A DNA stretch of 64,000 nucleotides from positions 186,001 through 250,000 of the forward strand of contig NZ_JBHLVH010000013.1 in NCBI RefSeq assembly GCF_042433515.1, given 5' to 3'. Shown in pieces: positions 8,461 to 19,070 of this stretch; position 1 is the stretch's first letter; each line of letters begins with the position of its first letter. This stretch comes from Kytococcus schroeteri (GTDB lineage Bacteria; Actinomycetota; Actinomycetes; Actinomycetales; Dermatophilaceae). The notes beneath the pieces were generated by a model that did no database searches, had not been told where the DNA came from, and saw only the letters and a program-made list of their open reading frames with translations. The translations under genes were made by a program, and so were the position numbers.

Positions 8461-9942
8461 ATGGCCGGTGTGAGCGTGCGTCGGTCCGGTGGGTGGCGTC
8501 GCGGTGGGGCCGCGGCGACGGTGGTGGGGGCCCTGGTGCTGGGAGCCGCACCCCTGTCTTCCGCGGGAGCCGGGACGGCGCCTTCCGTCGCCGCGTCAGG
8601 CGCGCCCCGCCCGCACGCCATGGCGCACGCTGCTGCGCGCGACGGGAACGGGTCGGATGTCGACACGGGGCCTGCCGCTCGCATCGAGGACCCGACCGGC
8701 CGGCGCCCGGGCCGCACCGGCACGTGGGGCGACCACCCGACCGCCTCGCGCGACCTGGGGGACCTGCCCTGTCGGGAGCTGCTCTTCGTGGGGGTCCGTG
8801 GGTCCGCCGAGCAGGTGCCCTGGGGCAACACGGTGAACCGTGCCCGGGAGGGTCTCGCCGAGCGCCTGGACCGGTCGGTGAACCAGGTGTGGCTGGAGTA
8901 CCCGGCGGTGGACCCGCACACGCTGCGCACCGCCGACCTCGAGGGCGCCGTCCTGGAGGCCACGCCGCGCGCGAGCCGGTACTTCGCCTCGGTGGACGCC
9001 GGCAGCGCCGAGCTCACGCGCGTGCTGGGTGCCAGTGCCCGGGAGTGCCCGGGGCAGCAGGTGGTGGTGGTCGGCTTCTCGCAGGGTGCGCAGGTGATCA
9101 CGCGCGCCCTGGCCGGTGGTGCCGACAGCTCGACGCTGGCCGCGGCGCTGCTGCTGGGGAACCCCGCGCACCACCCGGGGCAGAACGTCCGGGAAGTCGG
9201 TGGACAGCTGGACACCCCCGCCATCGGGCTGGCGGCCACGCTGACCTACCTGCGCTCCCGGGCGCGCCCGCAGGAGACCACCACGCGGCGCCAGGCCGTG
9301 CACAACCTCGTCTCGGAGGTGTTCGCGCTGCACCGCGGCGAGGTGTCCAACAGCTCCATCGCGGCCACACTCGAGGCCGGTGGCGACGTCATCGCGCCGG
9401 GGGAGTACTCCCGCGTGCTCAGCATCTGCAGCACCGGTGACGTGGTCTGTGACGCCGCGCCGGCCATGAGCCGGGTGCTGACCTCGGCCACGGGCCTGGA
9501 GGACGAGTTCGCGACCGCGCGGCCCATCCACGGCGGGTATGCCGGGGAGGTGCTGCGCCCCGGCATCGAGGTGCTGGTGGACCTGATCGCCCCGGACGAC
9601 GCTCCGCGTGACGCGTCGGGTGACGCCTCGGGGCGACCGCGCGACGGCGGCGAGGGGACGCATCAGGGGGCGCGAGAAGGGGCGGACGAGCGTGCGCACG
9701 GGGGCGTGGACGGCGCGCCGCACGGTGCCGGCGGCACTGACCCGGCTGATCCCGCCGACCCGGCCGACCCCGGGGACGGCACGACGCCCGGCGACCTCGC
9801 CGCGGGCACGGGCCGTGAGGGCGGCTCCCCGTGGGTGGAGACCGGTCCGCCCGCGTGGGTCCTGCCCACGGTGTCGGTGGCGGCAGGGGTGTTCTTCCTC
9901 ACCTCGTGCGGCCTCGGCCTGGCGTTGTGGAGGCGGCGGTGA
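8461..9942 (+). CDS. Secreted, membrane-anchored cutinase-family esterase
   Basis: A 493-residue exported alpha/beta hydrolase. The N-terminus is Arg-rich then hydrophobic (TVVGALVLGAAPLSSAGA), a signal peptide. The cutinase domain begins near residue 104 (CRELLFVGVRGSAE). The nucleophile is Ser207 in VVGFSQGAQ, Asp327 lies in CSTGDVVCD, and His357 in ARPIHGGYAG, so the triad is complete, and cysteines are positioned for disulfides. A charged Asp/Gly/Pro-rich linker (about 385-470) leads to a C-terminal membrane segment and RRR stop-transfer, which should anchor it at the cell surface. Actinobacterial relatives hydrolyse lipid or polyester esters. The stop overlaps the next start by 4 bases (GTGA). 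Confidence 0.88.
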   Translation: MAGVSVRRSGGWRRGGAAATVVGALVLGAAPLSSAGAGTAPSVAASGAPRPHAMAHAAARDGNGSDVDTGPAARIEDPTGRRPGRTGTWGDHPTASRDLGDLPCRELLFVGVRGSAEQVPWGNTVNRAREGLAERLDRSVNQVWLEYPAVDPHTLRTADLEGAVLEATPRASRYFASVDAGSAELTRVLGASARECPGQQVVVVGFSQGAQVITRALAGGADSSTLAAALLLGNPAHHPGQNVREVGGQLDTPAIGLAATLTYLRSRARPQETTTRRQAVHNLVSEVFALHRGEVSNSSIAATLEAGGDVIAPGEYSRVLSICSTGDVVCDAAPAMSRVLTSATGLEDEFATARPIHGGYAGEVLRPGIEVLVDLIAPDDAPRDASGDASGRPRDGGEGTHQGAREGADERAHGGVDGAPHGAGGTDPADPADPADPGDGTTPGDLAAGTGREGGSPWVETGPPAWVLPTVSVAAGVFFLTSCGLGLALWRRR

Positions 9943-10748
9943 CCGATCCCGTGGAGACGGTGGGTGCCCGTCCCGCCGCGGCGGAGGGGAAGGGCGTGCA
10001 CGAGGCGGGTGACCGTCCCGAGCGCCCCGGCGATCGGGGTGCGCGGCGCCGCGACCGCAGGGCCGTCGCAGCCCTGGTGGCGCTGCTGGTGCTGCTGCTC
10101 ACCCTTCTGGTGGGCGACCTGGCGCTGCGGCGGTACGTGGTCGGCCGCATCGAGCAGGAGGTCGGGGCCACCGTGCACGGCCGGGTGCGGGCCGACCTGG
10201 ACGGCTGGCCGACCGCCTGGCACGTGGCCCGCGACGAGTACCCGGAGATCGACGGGACACTCTCCGGCGCGGTGGTGGAGGTTCGCGGTCGCACCGTGCT
10301 CGTGGACGCCGACGTGCGCGCGCGGGACGTGCGCGACCTCTCCGGGGGCGGGGACGCGGTGCACGTGGAGCACCTGGCCGGGCGCGTGCGCACGAGCTGG
10401 GAGGACCTCTCGCGCGTGACCGGGGCGGACCTCTCGGGTGACGAGGACGGGCGCCTGTCCATCACCACCGACGTGCCGGTGATGGGGGAGCGGTTGCCGG
10501 TGAGGGTGACCGGTCGCCCGGTGGTGGACCCCGCGACGGGGCAGCTGGGGCTGGCGGACGCGCAGGCCTCCCTGGACGAGGTGGACGTGCCCCAGGACGT
10601 GGTGGACGGGCTGTTGCCGCGGGTGGCCACCTACGCCAACCTGCCCACCTACGAGGGGCTGCGCTGGACGGGGGTGCGGGCGACGGCCGAGGGGGTCGAG
10701 CTGGAGCTCCGCGGCGAGGGGGTCGACCTCCCGCGACACGCCGGCTGA
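9939..10748 (+). CDS. DUF2993 (LmeA-like) membrane-anchored lipid-binding protein
   Basis: A 269-residue protein with a charged cytoplasmic N-terminus (about residues 1-42), one membrane segment (AVAALVALLVLLLTLLVGDL), then a beta-rich extracytoplasmic domain of the DUF2993 family. In mycobacteria the family member LmeA is a periplasmic phospholipid-binding protein needed for lipomannan elongation; that role is family knowledge and not shown here. The GTG start overlaps the cutinase stop (GTGA), so both surface proteins are probably made together. NrdR-type promoter elements begin just after it. Confidence 0.78.
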   Translation: MTDPVETVGARPAAAEGKGVHEAGDRPERPGDRGARRRDRRAVAALVALLVLLLTLLVGDLALRRYVVGRIEQEVGATVHGRVRADLDGWPTAWHVARDEYPEIDGTLSGAVVEVRGRTVLVDADVRARDVRDLSGGGDAVHVEHLAGRVRTSWEDLSRVTGADLSGDEDGRLSITTDVPVMGERLPVRVTGRPVVDPATGQLGLADAQASLDEVDVPQDVVDGLLPRVATYANLPTYEGLRWTGVRATAEGVELELRGEGVDLPRHAG

Positions 10749-10801
10749 GGGAGTGGAAAGCGCGGCCCGGAGCCGGGTTCCGGGCCGCTTGGCCGGGAGG
10801 T

Positions 10802-10831
10802 TTGCGACCGGCGCCGGGGAGGCCGTAGGCT
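10802..10831 (+). promoter_or_regulatory. Candidate nrdR promoter
   Basis: TTGCGA (10802-10807) and TAGGCT (10826-10831), spaced by 18 bases, fit a sigma-A-type promoter with the TANNNT -10 form common in actinobacteria. Initiation would fall near 10838, about 77 bases before the nrdR GTG. Confidence 0.45.
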
Positions 10832-10876
10832 CTACATCTAGTGGTGCTGAGGAGATCAGCACACAAGATGATCCAC
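10829..10876. promoter_or_regulatory. Pair of NrdR boxes upstream of nrdR
   Basis: Box 1 (10829-10844, core ACATCTAGTG) matches about 12 of 16 positions of the NrdR consensus. Box 2 (10861-10876) has a perfect left half, ACACAAGAT, and a degenerate right half. Their starts are 32 bases apart, three helical turns, which is typical of NrdR box pairs. Box 1 overlaps the candidate -10 and start site, so NrdR would repress its own gene. An additional 7-bp inverted repeat (GTGCTGA/TCAGCAC) lies between the boxes. Confidence 0.55.
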
Positions 10877-10914
10877 TTTTCGCCGTATCACGCGCCACCG
10901 GGAGGAGTTCCGCC

Positions 10915-11403
10915 GTGCACTGTCCGTTCTGCCGCCACGAGGACACCAAGGTGGTGGACTCGCGCGTCCAGGAGGACGGTACGGCCATCCGCCGGCGCCG
11001 CCAGTGCACCGCCTGCGAGCGGCGCTTCGGCACGGTGGAGTCGGCCACCCTCAGCGTGGTCAAGCGCTCCGGCGCCAGCGAGCCGTTCCGGCGGGACAAG
11101 GTGATGTCCGGGGTGCGCAAGGCGTGCCAGGGCCGCCCGGTCACCGACGACCAGCTCGGCCTGCTCGCCCAGCGCGTGGAGGAGAGCATCCGCTGCACCG
11201 GCCAGGCCGAGATCGACGCCCACGACGTGGGCATGGCCGTGCTGCCGGTGCTCCGGGAGCTCGACCTCGTGGCCTACCTGCGCTTCGCCTCGGTCTACCG
11301 GGGGTTCGACAGCCTGGAGGACTTCGAGCAGGCCATCACCGAGCTCCGCCAGGAGCGCGTGCCCGCCGGGGACCGCGCACCGGAGGTCGTCGGCGCCGGC
11401 TGA
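10915..11403 (+). CDS. nrdR: Transcriptional repressor NrdR
   Basis: NrdR senses ATP/dATP and represses ribonucleotide reductase genes. This 162-residue protein has the N-terminal zinc ribbon with Cys3, Cys6, Cys31 and Cys34 (HCPFC and CTACERRF). The ATP-cone follows, with VKRSGASEPFRRDK and later AYLRFASVYRGF. It is slightly longer than the usual 150 or so residues because of a C-terminal tail. The start is GTG at 10915, preceded by GGAGGAG at 10901-10907; the first residues, then, read MHCPFC as in all family members. It lies directly upstream of nrdJ, its expected target. Confidence 0.97.
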   Translation: MHCPFCRHEDTKVVDSRVQEDGTAIRRRRQCTACERRFGTVESATLSVVKRSGASEPFRRDKVMSGVRKACQGRPVTDDQLGLLAQRVEESIRCTGQAEIDAHDVGMAVLPVLRELDLVAYLRFASVYRGFDSLEDFEQAITELRQERVPAGDRAPEVVGAG

Positions 11404-11408
11404 CACCA

Positions 11409-11442
11409 CTGGGCAGCCCGGCGAGGGGGTCGGGCCGCCCAG
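11409..11442 (+). terminator. Hairpin after nrdR
   Basis: A 12-bp stem with one mismatch (11409-11420 with 11431-11442) begins 6 bases after the nrdR stop. No T run follows. It suggests that nrdJ is at least partly transcribed from its own promoter in the 219-base nrdR-nrdJ gap. That gap also contains a 9-bp hairpin at 11479-11500. Confidence 0.45.
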
Positions 11443-11622
11443 CCACCGCGGCCCGGACGTGCCACGCCCGACGCCGACCGTCCGTGCCCCGGCACGGACG
11501 TACGCACCACCCGCCCCGCACCACCTGCACGACCGACCGCAGACCGACCAGAGACACACCACCCCGAACCGCACTGCACGACCGGCGGACGAGAGCCCGC
11601 CACCGCCCACCAAGGAGAGGTC

Positions 11623-14595
<2,973 letters not shown>

Positions 14596-14613
14596 TCGCC
14601 CACCCGGCGCCCC

Positions 14614-14652
14614 GGGACCCCGTCCGGACCACCTCGGTCCGGGCGGGGTCCC
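14614..14652 (+). terminator. Hairpin after nrdJ
   Basis: GGGACCCCGTCCGGACC (14614-14630) pairs with 14636-14652 over a 5-base loop, with one G-U wobble. It begins 19 bases after the nrdJ stop and lies before the convergent HNH gene. No T run follows. Confidence 0.6.
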
Positions 14653-14672
14653 CGCGTGTGGGGGAGGGGTGC

Positions 14673-16083
14673 TCAGGCCACCTGCGTGCCCGGGGGTGGC
14701 TCGGGTCGCCCAGTCGTGACCGCCGGCGGAGGACCCACCTGGCCCGTGGGGTCCGGGGGCGGCTCGCACGCCGGGTCCCACCAGACGACGCGGTCCGGAT
14801 ACACCGCGGCCCGCAGGCCGTCCCGGTGCACGATGGTGTGGTGCCGTCGGCAGAGCAGCGCCAGGTTCGCCAGACTCGTCGGCCCGCCCTCCGACCAGTG
14901 CGTCACGTGGTGCGCCTCGCACCAGCCCGGGGGCCGGTCACAGCCCGGGGCCGTGCACCCGCCGTCCCGGGTGAGCAGGGCGCTGCGCATGGCGTTGGTC
15001 GCGGCCCGGTCGACCCGTCCGGTGTCCAGGGGAGTCGAGGGGCCACCGAGCATCTGGGGCAGCACGCCCGCGTCGCAGGCCATCCGGCGCACCTCGTCGG
15101 CGGAGAGCACCTCGCCACCGGAGGTCGTGCCGTACCCCGCACGCCCCCGGTCCGTGACCGGCGCCGGGCCCCGCGCCCACCCGTGGGGTGCGGGCCGCCC
15201 CTCCAGCGTCGCCCGCACCGCCTCCACGTCTGCCGTCACCACGAGGGTCGTGGACCCCGACAGCCCGCACCCACCGGCGCTCGGGTCGGCGTCGGCGGCC
15301 TGGGCGCGCCACCAGCTCCAGCAGCGCGTCCGCCCGGCGTTGCGCCGCGGAGCGCGTGTCGGCCACCAGCGCCGGCGGGCCGTCCCCGTCGCACACCGCC
15401 GTCGCGGCGGGACGCGGCGCGGCCAACCCGTTGACGGCGGCGTCCAGCCGGGCGGCGTCGGGCACGCAGAGCTCGAGGGTGTAGCGCACCCGGCCCCCGA
15501 CGCGGCGCGCCACGGTCAGCGAGTTCACGGCTCGTGCGCGTTCGTCCAGCTCGTCGAGCACGTCGTCGCCGTACCGGGCCAGGATCTCGCGGGTCAGCTG
15601 GTCCAGCGCCCGGCGTGACCCGTCGGTGGCAGCCGCACGGTCCAGGTAGTGCCCCACCACCTCGGAGCGGTCGGCCCCCGGCAGCAGCGGCAGAGTCCGG
15701 TCGGCCTCTCGCACCGCCTTGGCGGCCAGACGCACCCCGATGCCGTCCTCCCACAGCGCCTGCCGGAGCGACTCGCCGCCGGGGCCCTGTGTGGCCGCGG
15801 CCAGCATCGCCACCGCCCCGGCCGTGCCGTGCTCGCGTTCCCCGGCCCGCTCCCGCACCCACGCCGCCGCGGAGGCGCACCGGCTGCCGGCGATGGTGCC
15901 GCGCTCCTGCGCCTCGGCCACCACCCCCACGAGGAGGGCCTCGGCGGCCCGGGCCACCTCACCCAGCACGCGGGCGGCCGCGTCCAGGTCGCCCTCACCG
16001 GCCTGCCACAGCCGGTCGCGCGCCCCTGCCAGCTCGGCCGCCACCGCTCCGGCGCCCTCCAGCACGTCCTGGATGCGTCGCAC
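14673..16083 (-). pseudogene. DUF222/HNH endonuclease (13E12-repeat type), frameshifted
   Basis: The 5' part (from GTG 16083) encodes a DUF222 helical domain: LEGAGAVAAELAGARDRL, later VRYTLELCVPDAARLDAAVN and AQRRADALLELVAR. The 3' part, in another frame from about 15300 down to 14673, continues without a break in meaning as AADADPSAGGCGLSGSTTLV and ends in a complete HNH nuclease domain (CTAPGCDRPPGWCEAHHVTH, then LCRRHHTIVH). The frames would join if one GC unit were added in the GCGCGC tract at 15304-15309, so two bases appear to be missing. It may be a true inactivating mutation or an assembly error; if the latter, the gene is intact with about 470 residues. Such genes occur in multiple copies in actinobacterial genomes, with unclear roles. 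Confidence 0.8.
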
Positions 16084-16227
16084 GTGTCACCCCCTCGGTG
16101 GACCTCGTCCCATGGGTGCTTCCCCTGCACCCACCTCCACCGTACACGCAAACCGAACAGAATGCAACAGGCGTACCAACCTGCATCGGTCCCAGCCACC
16201 CGCCCGCGCCCCGTACGCTGTGCCGCG

Positions 16228-16608
16228 ATGACCTCGACCTCCCTCTTCCTGAGCGCGCTGCTGGTGCTCCTGCTCGTCGTGCTCGGGCTCGACCTGCGGG
16301 CCACCGGCCGCCCGGTGCATGGGCTCACCGGCATCCTTCAGCTGGACAACCGCCAGGCCTCCCACTGCGACGGCTGCCGCCGCGCGGTGCGCCTGCGCGC
16401 CCGGCCGTGGGTCATCGCCTCGATGGGGGTGGTGCTCGTCGGCCTCGTGGCGAGCGTGACCCTGGCCACCCGGTACGCCGTGGGCAACGGCCTCCCGGCC
16501 TCGCTGCTGTGCCTCACCGCGTTGCTCGCCATCGGCCCGCTGGCGCTGGCGAATCGCCGTGCCTCGCACCGGGTCAGGGAGTCCTCCGGTCACGAGCCGG
16601 GCTCCTGA
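16228..16608 (+). CDS. Small three-segment membrane protein, unknown
   Basis: A 126-residue protein with hydrophobic segments at about residues 5-22, 61-80 and 90-108. A short loop between the first two contains HCDGC, a CxxC pair that could bind metal or be redox-active. The family was not recognised. It starts at ATG 16228 and ends about 50 bases before the histidine kinase start, in the same direction. The 145 bases upstream, between it and the divergent HNH gene, show a modest A/T-rich stretch (16140-16180) that may hold both promoters. Confidence 0.65.
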   Translation: MTSTSLFLSALLVLLLVVLGLDLRATGRPVHGLTGILQLDNRQASHCDGCRRAVRLRARPWVIASMGVVLVGLVASVTLATRYAVGNGLPASLLCLTALLAIGPLALANRRASHRVRESSGHEPGS

Positions 16609-16649
16609 GGGGCCTCCCGCCCACGTCCCCGGAGGGCCCGAACGGCCTA

Positions 16650-16662
16650 TATCATGTTGCAA
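16650..16662 (+). promoter_or_regulatory. -10 element placed for a leaderless histidine kinase message
   Basis: TATCAT (16650-16655) ends 6 bases before the A of the kinase ATG (16662). That distance is what is expected if transcription starts at the ATG itself. No Shine-Dalgarno lies at normal distance (GGAGGG at 16631 is about 25 bases away). Leaderless messages are common in actinobacteria. No clear -35 is seen. Confidence 0.45.
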
Positions 16663-17936
16663 TGACGTCTTCCACCCCTGCTCTCGTGTCGGGCACCCGT
16701 CCGTCCCTGCGCCAGGGGCGCATCGAGGCGCTGGACTCGCGCTGGGCGGAGATCGCCCTCGTCGTCGCCGTCTGGGCCCTCGGGCTGGGCTACGTGGCGC
16801 TCATGTTCTGGCCCGATCCCAGCCTCACCGACCCGGCGCTCGTGGAGCGCCAGGAGCAGGCCCGCACGCTCGACCTGCTGGTCGGCCACATCGGACTCGC
16901 GCTGTTCGTGGTGCGCCACCGCCATCCGGTGGCCATCACCCTGCTGCTGGGCGCGATGATGGTGGTCTCCAGCTTCGCGGCCATGCCCTACCTCTTCGCG
17001 ATGGTCTCGCTGGCCACCTACCAGCGCCTGCGCCCCATCGTGCTGGGCATGCTCATGATGCCCCTGGCCACCCTCGTGTACTCCTACACGTTGCAGCGGT
17101 GGCTCCACCCCGAGGTCGTGGGCAAGGAGCTCGGGGCCACGTTCGCCGCCGATGCCGTGTACTCCCTGGTCATCGGCCTCATCTTCGTGCTGCTCGGCTG
17201 GAACATCGGCGCCCGTCGCGAGCTGGCCGCCCACGCCGCCGAGCGCGCCGCCAGCGCCGAGCGCGAGCACGCCGCCCGCCTGGTGAGCGCGCGGATGGCC
17301 GAGCGCACCCGCGTCGCGCGGGAGATGCACGACGCCCTGGGGCACCGCCTGTCCGTGGTGGCCATGCACTCCAACGGGCTGGCCTACCGGCAGGACCTCT
17401 CCCCGGAGGAGGTGCGCGAGGCGTCCACCACCATCGCCACCCAGGCGCGCACGGCCCTCAACGACCTGCGCGAGATCCTCGGCGTGCTGCGCTCCGACAT
17501 CGCCGAGGAGGACCAGGCCGCCTCGGCGATGCCGGACCTGCGCCACCTGCCGGAGCTGGTGGGGGAGACCTGCGGGGCGGGCTGCACCGTGCGCCTCGAG
17601 GTGCCCGAGCGCCTCACCCTGGACAGCGGGGGCCTGCCGCAGGCCGCGAGCCGCCACGCCTACCGCGTGGTGCAGGAGTCGCTCACCAACGCGTGCAAGC
17701 ACGCCCCCGGACAGCCGGTCCACATCGCGCTCAGCGGGCAGGCAGGCGCGGGGCTCGCGCTGCGCGTGGTCAACCGGCTACCCGCCCCCGGCGAGGAGCC
17801 GGCCGACGTGGTGAGCGGCGGCATGGGCCTGACCGGCATGCAGGAGCGCGTGCACCTGGCCGGCGGGCGCTTCTCCGCCCAGGCGCAGGAGGGTGAGTTC
17901 GTCGTGGACGCCTGGCTGCCCTGGCCGGCCGCCTGA
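16662..17936 (+). CDS. NarL-type sensor histidine kinase (HisKA_3), orphan
   Basis: A 424-residue sensor kinase. About five membrane segments occupy residues 28-182, with almost no extracytoplasmic domain, so it likely senses membrane state or a small hydrophobic signal. A short coiled coil (about 185-215) leads to the HisKA_3 phospho-acceptor His223 in VAREMHDALGHRL. The ATPase domain has QESLTNACKHAP (N box) and GGMGLTGMQERV (G box). Kinases of this type nearly always pair with a LuxR/NarL response regulator encoded next door, but none lies on either side here; the next gene is a convergent oxidoreductase. The partner must be encoded elsewhere. Confidence 0.9.
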   Translation: MTSSTPALVSGTRPSLRQGRIEALDSRWAEIALVVAVWALGLGYVALMFWPDPSLTDPALVERQEQARTLDLLVGHIGLALFVVRHRHPVAITLLLGAMMVVSSFAAMPYLFAMVSLATYQRLRPIVLGMLMMPLATLVYSYTLQRWLHPEVVGKELGATFAADAVYSLVIGLIFVLLGWNIGARRELAAHAAERAASAEREHAARLVSARMAERTRVAREMHDALGHRLSVVAMHSNGLAYRQDLSPEEVREASTTIATQARTALNDLREILGVLRSDIAEEDQAASAMPDLRHLPELVGETCGAGCTVRLEVPERLTLDSGGLPQAASRHAYRVVQESLTNACKHAPGQPVHIALSGQAGAGLALRVVNRLPAPGEEPADVVSGGMGLTGMQERVHLAGGRFSAQAQEGEFVVDAWLPWPAA

Positions 17937-17985
17937 GGCCGACGCGGGCAGCCCGGGCACCCACCCACCCCGCTGACGGGGCGAC

Positions 17986-18993
17986 TCAGACGCGTACCAC
18001 CATCTTCCCCGTGTTGGCGCCGGCCAGCAGGTCCATGAACGCCTGGGGCGCGTTCTCGATGCCGTGGCGCTCGGTGACCTCCCAGCGTAGCGAGCCGTCG
18101 GCCACCCACGGTGCCACCTGGGCCACGAAGGCGTCCTTCTCGGCCTCGAAGTCGGCGGCCAGCAGCCCGCGCAGCGTGAGGCGCTTGCCGATGACCCACG
18201 CCAGGTTGCGCGGTGCGGCCGGCGGCTCGGTGGCGTTGTACTGGGCGATGGCGCCGCACATCGCCACGCGGCCGTGCGGGCGGAGCGCGCCGATGGCGGC
18301 CTCCAGGTGGTCGCCGCCCACGTTGTCGAAGTACACGTCGATGCCGTCGGGAGCGGCCTGGGCCAACTGGCCGGGCAGGTCGCCGGCGCGGTAGTCGATG
18401 GCGGCGTCGAACCCGAGCTCGCGCAGGTGGGCGGCCTTCTCCGGCCCGCCCGCGGAGCCGATGACGCGCGAGGCGCCCATGAGCCGCGCGAGCTGGCCGA
18501 CCATGGAGCCCACGGCGCCGGCCGCGCCGGAGACGAAGACCGCGTCGCCCTCGCGGAACTCGGCGGTGCGGGTGAGGCCGCCCCAGGCGGTGAGGCCGGG
18601 CATGCCGAGCACGCCCAGGTAGGCGGCGTCGGGCACCGAGGTGGTGTCCACGACGCGGGCGTCAGCGGCGTCGAGGACGGCGAGGTCCCGCCAGCCGGCG
18701 AAGTGCGTGACGTGCGTGCCCACGGGCAGGGCGTCGGAGCGGGACTCGACGACCTCACCCACGGCGTGGCCGGTGAGCGGCTCGTCGACCTGGAAGGGCG
18801 GGATATAGCTGGGCCGGTCGTCCATGCGACCGCGCATGTACGGGTCCACGCTCACCACGCTGTTGCGCACCAGCACCTGGCCGTCGGTCAGCGGCGGCAG
18901 CTCGGCGGTCTCGGTGCGGAAGTTCTCGGCCGTGGGGGCGCCCGTGGGCCGGCTGGCCAGGACGATGCGGGTGGACGTGCGGTCGGTGCTCAC
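17986..18993 (-). CDS. NADP-dependent MDR-family oxidoreductase
   Basis: A 335-residue zinc-independent medium-chain reductase of the leukotriene B4 12-hydroxydehydrogenase / prostaglandin reductase group, which reduces alpha,beta-unsaturated ketones and aldehydes. Visible are VDPYMRGRM (about residue 46), GMPGLTAWGGL, the nucleotide-binding GAAGAVGSMVGQLA, and IDVYFDNVGGDHLEA. These are all hallmarks of the group. Zinc-ligand cysteines of classical alcohol dehydrogenases are absent, as expected. The start is GTG 18993, preceded by GGAAGG on the minus strand; the open frame extends further, but the upstream part is low-complexity. It lies 77 bases downstream of the helicase gene in the same direction and could share its transcript. 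Confidence 0.88.
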   Translation of the reverse strand: MSTDRTSTRIVLASRPTGAPTAENFRTETAELPPLTDGQVLVRNSVVSVDPYMRGRMDDRPSYIPPFQVDEPLTGHAVGEVVESRSDALPVGTHVTHFAGWRDLAVLDAADARVVDTTSVPDAAYLGVLGMPGLTAWGGLTRTAEFREGDAVFVSGAAGAVGSMVGQLARLMGASRVIGSAGGPEKAAHLRELGFDAAIDYRAGDLPGQLAQAAPDGIDVYFDNVGGDHLEAAIGALRPHGRVAMCGAIAQYNATEPPAAPRNLAWVIGKRLTLRGLLAADFEAEKDAFVAQVAPWVADGSLRWEVTERHGIENAPQAFMDLLAGANTGKMVVRV

Positions 18994-19070
18994 AGCGGTG
19001 CCTTCCGGGGTCGGGGGAGGGGCGCGTGGGGAACGCGTGGGTGGCTCGGGGTGTTCCGGGGTGGTTGGGC

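Noticed and set aside
11404..11622. Cobalamin riboswitch before nrdJ
   Set aside because: Expected because NrdJ uses B12, but no B12-box or GCCACTG-type core is present; only simple hairpins.
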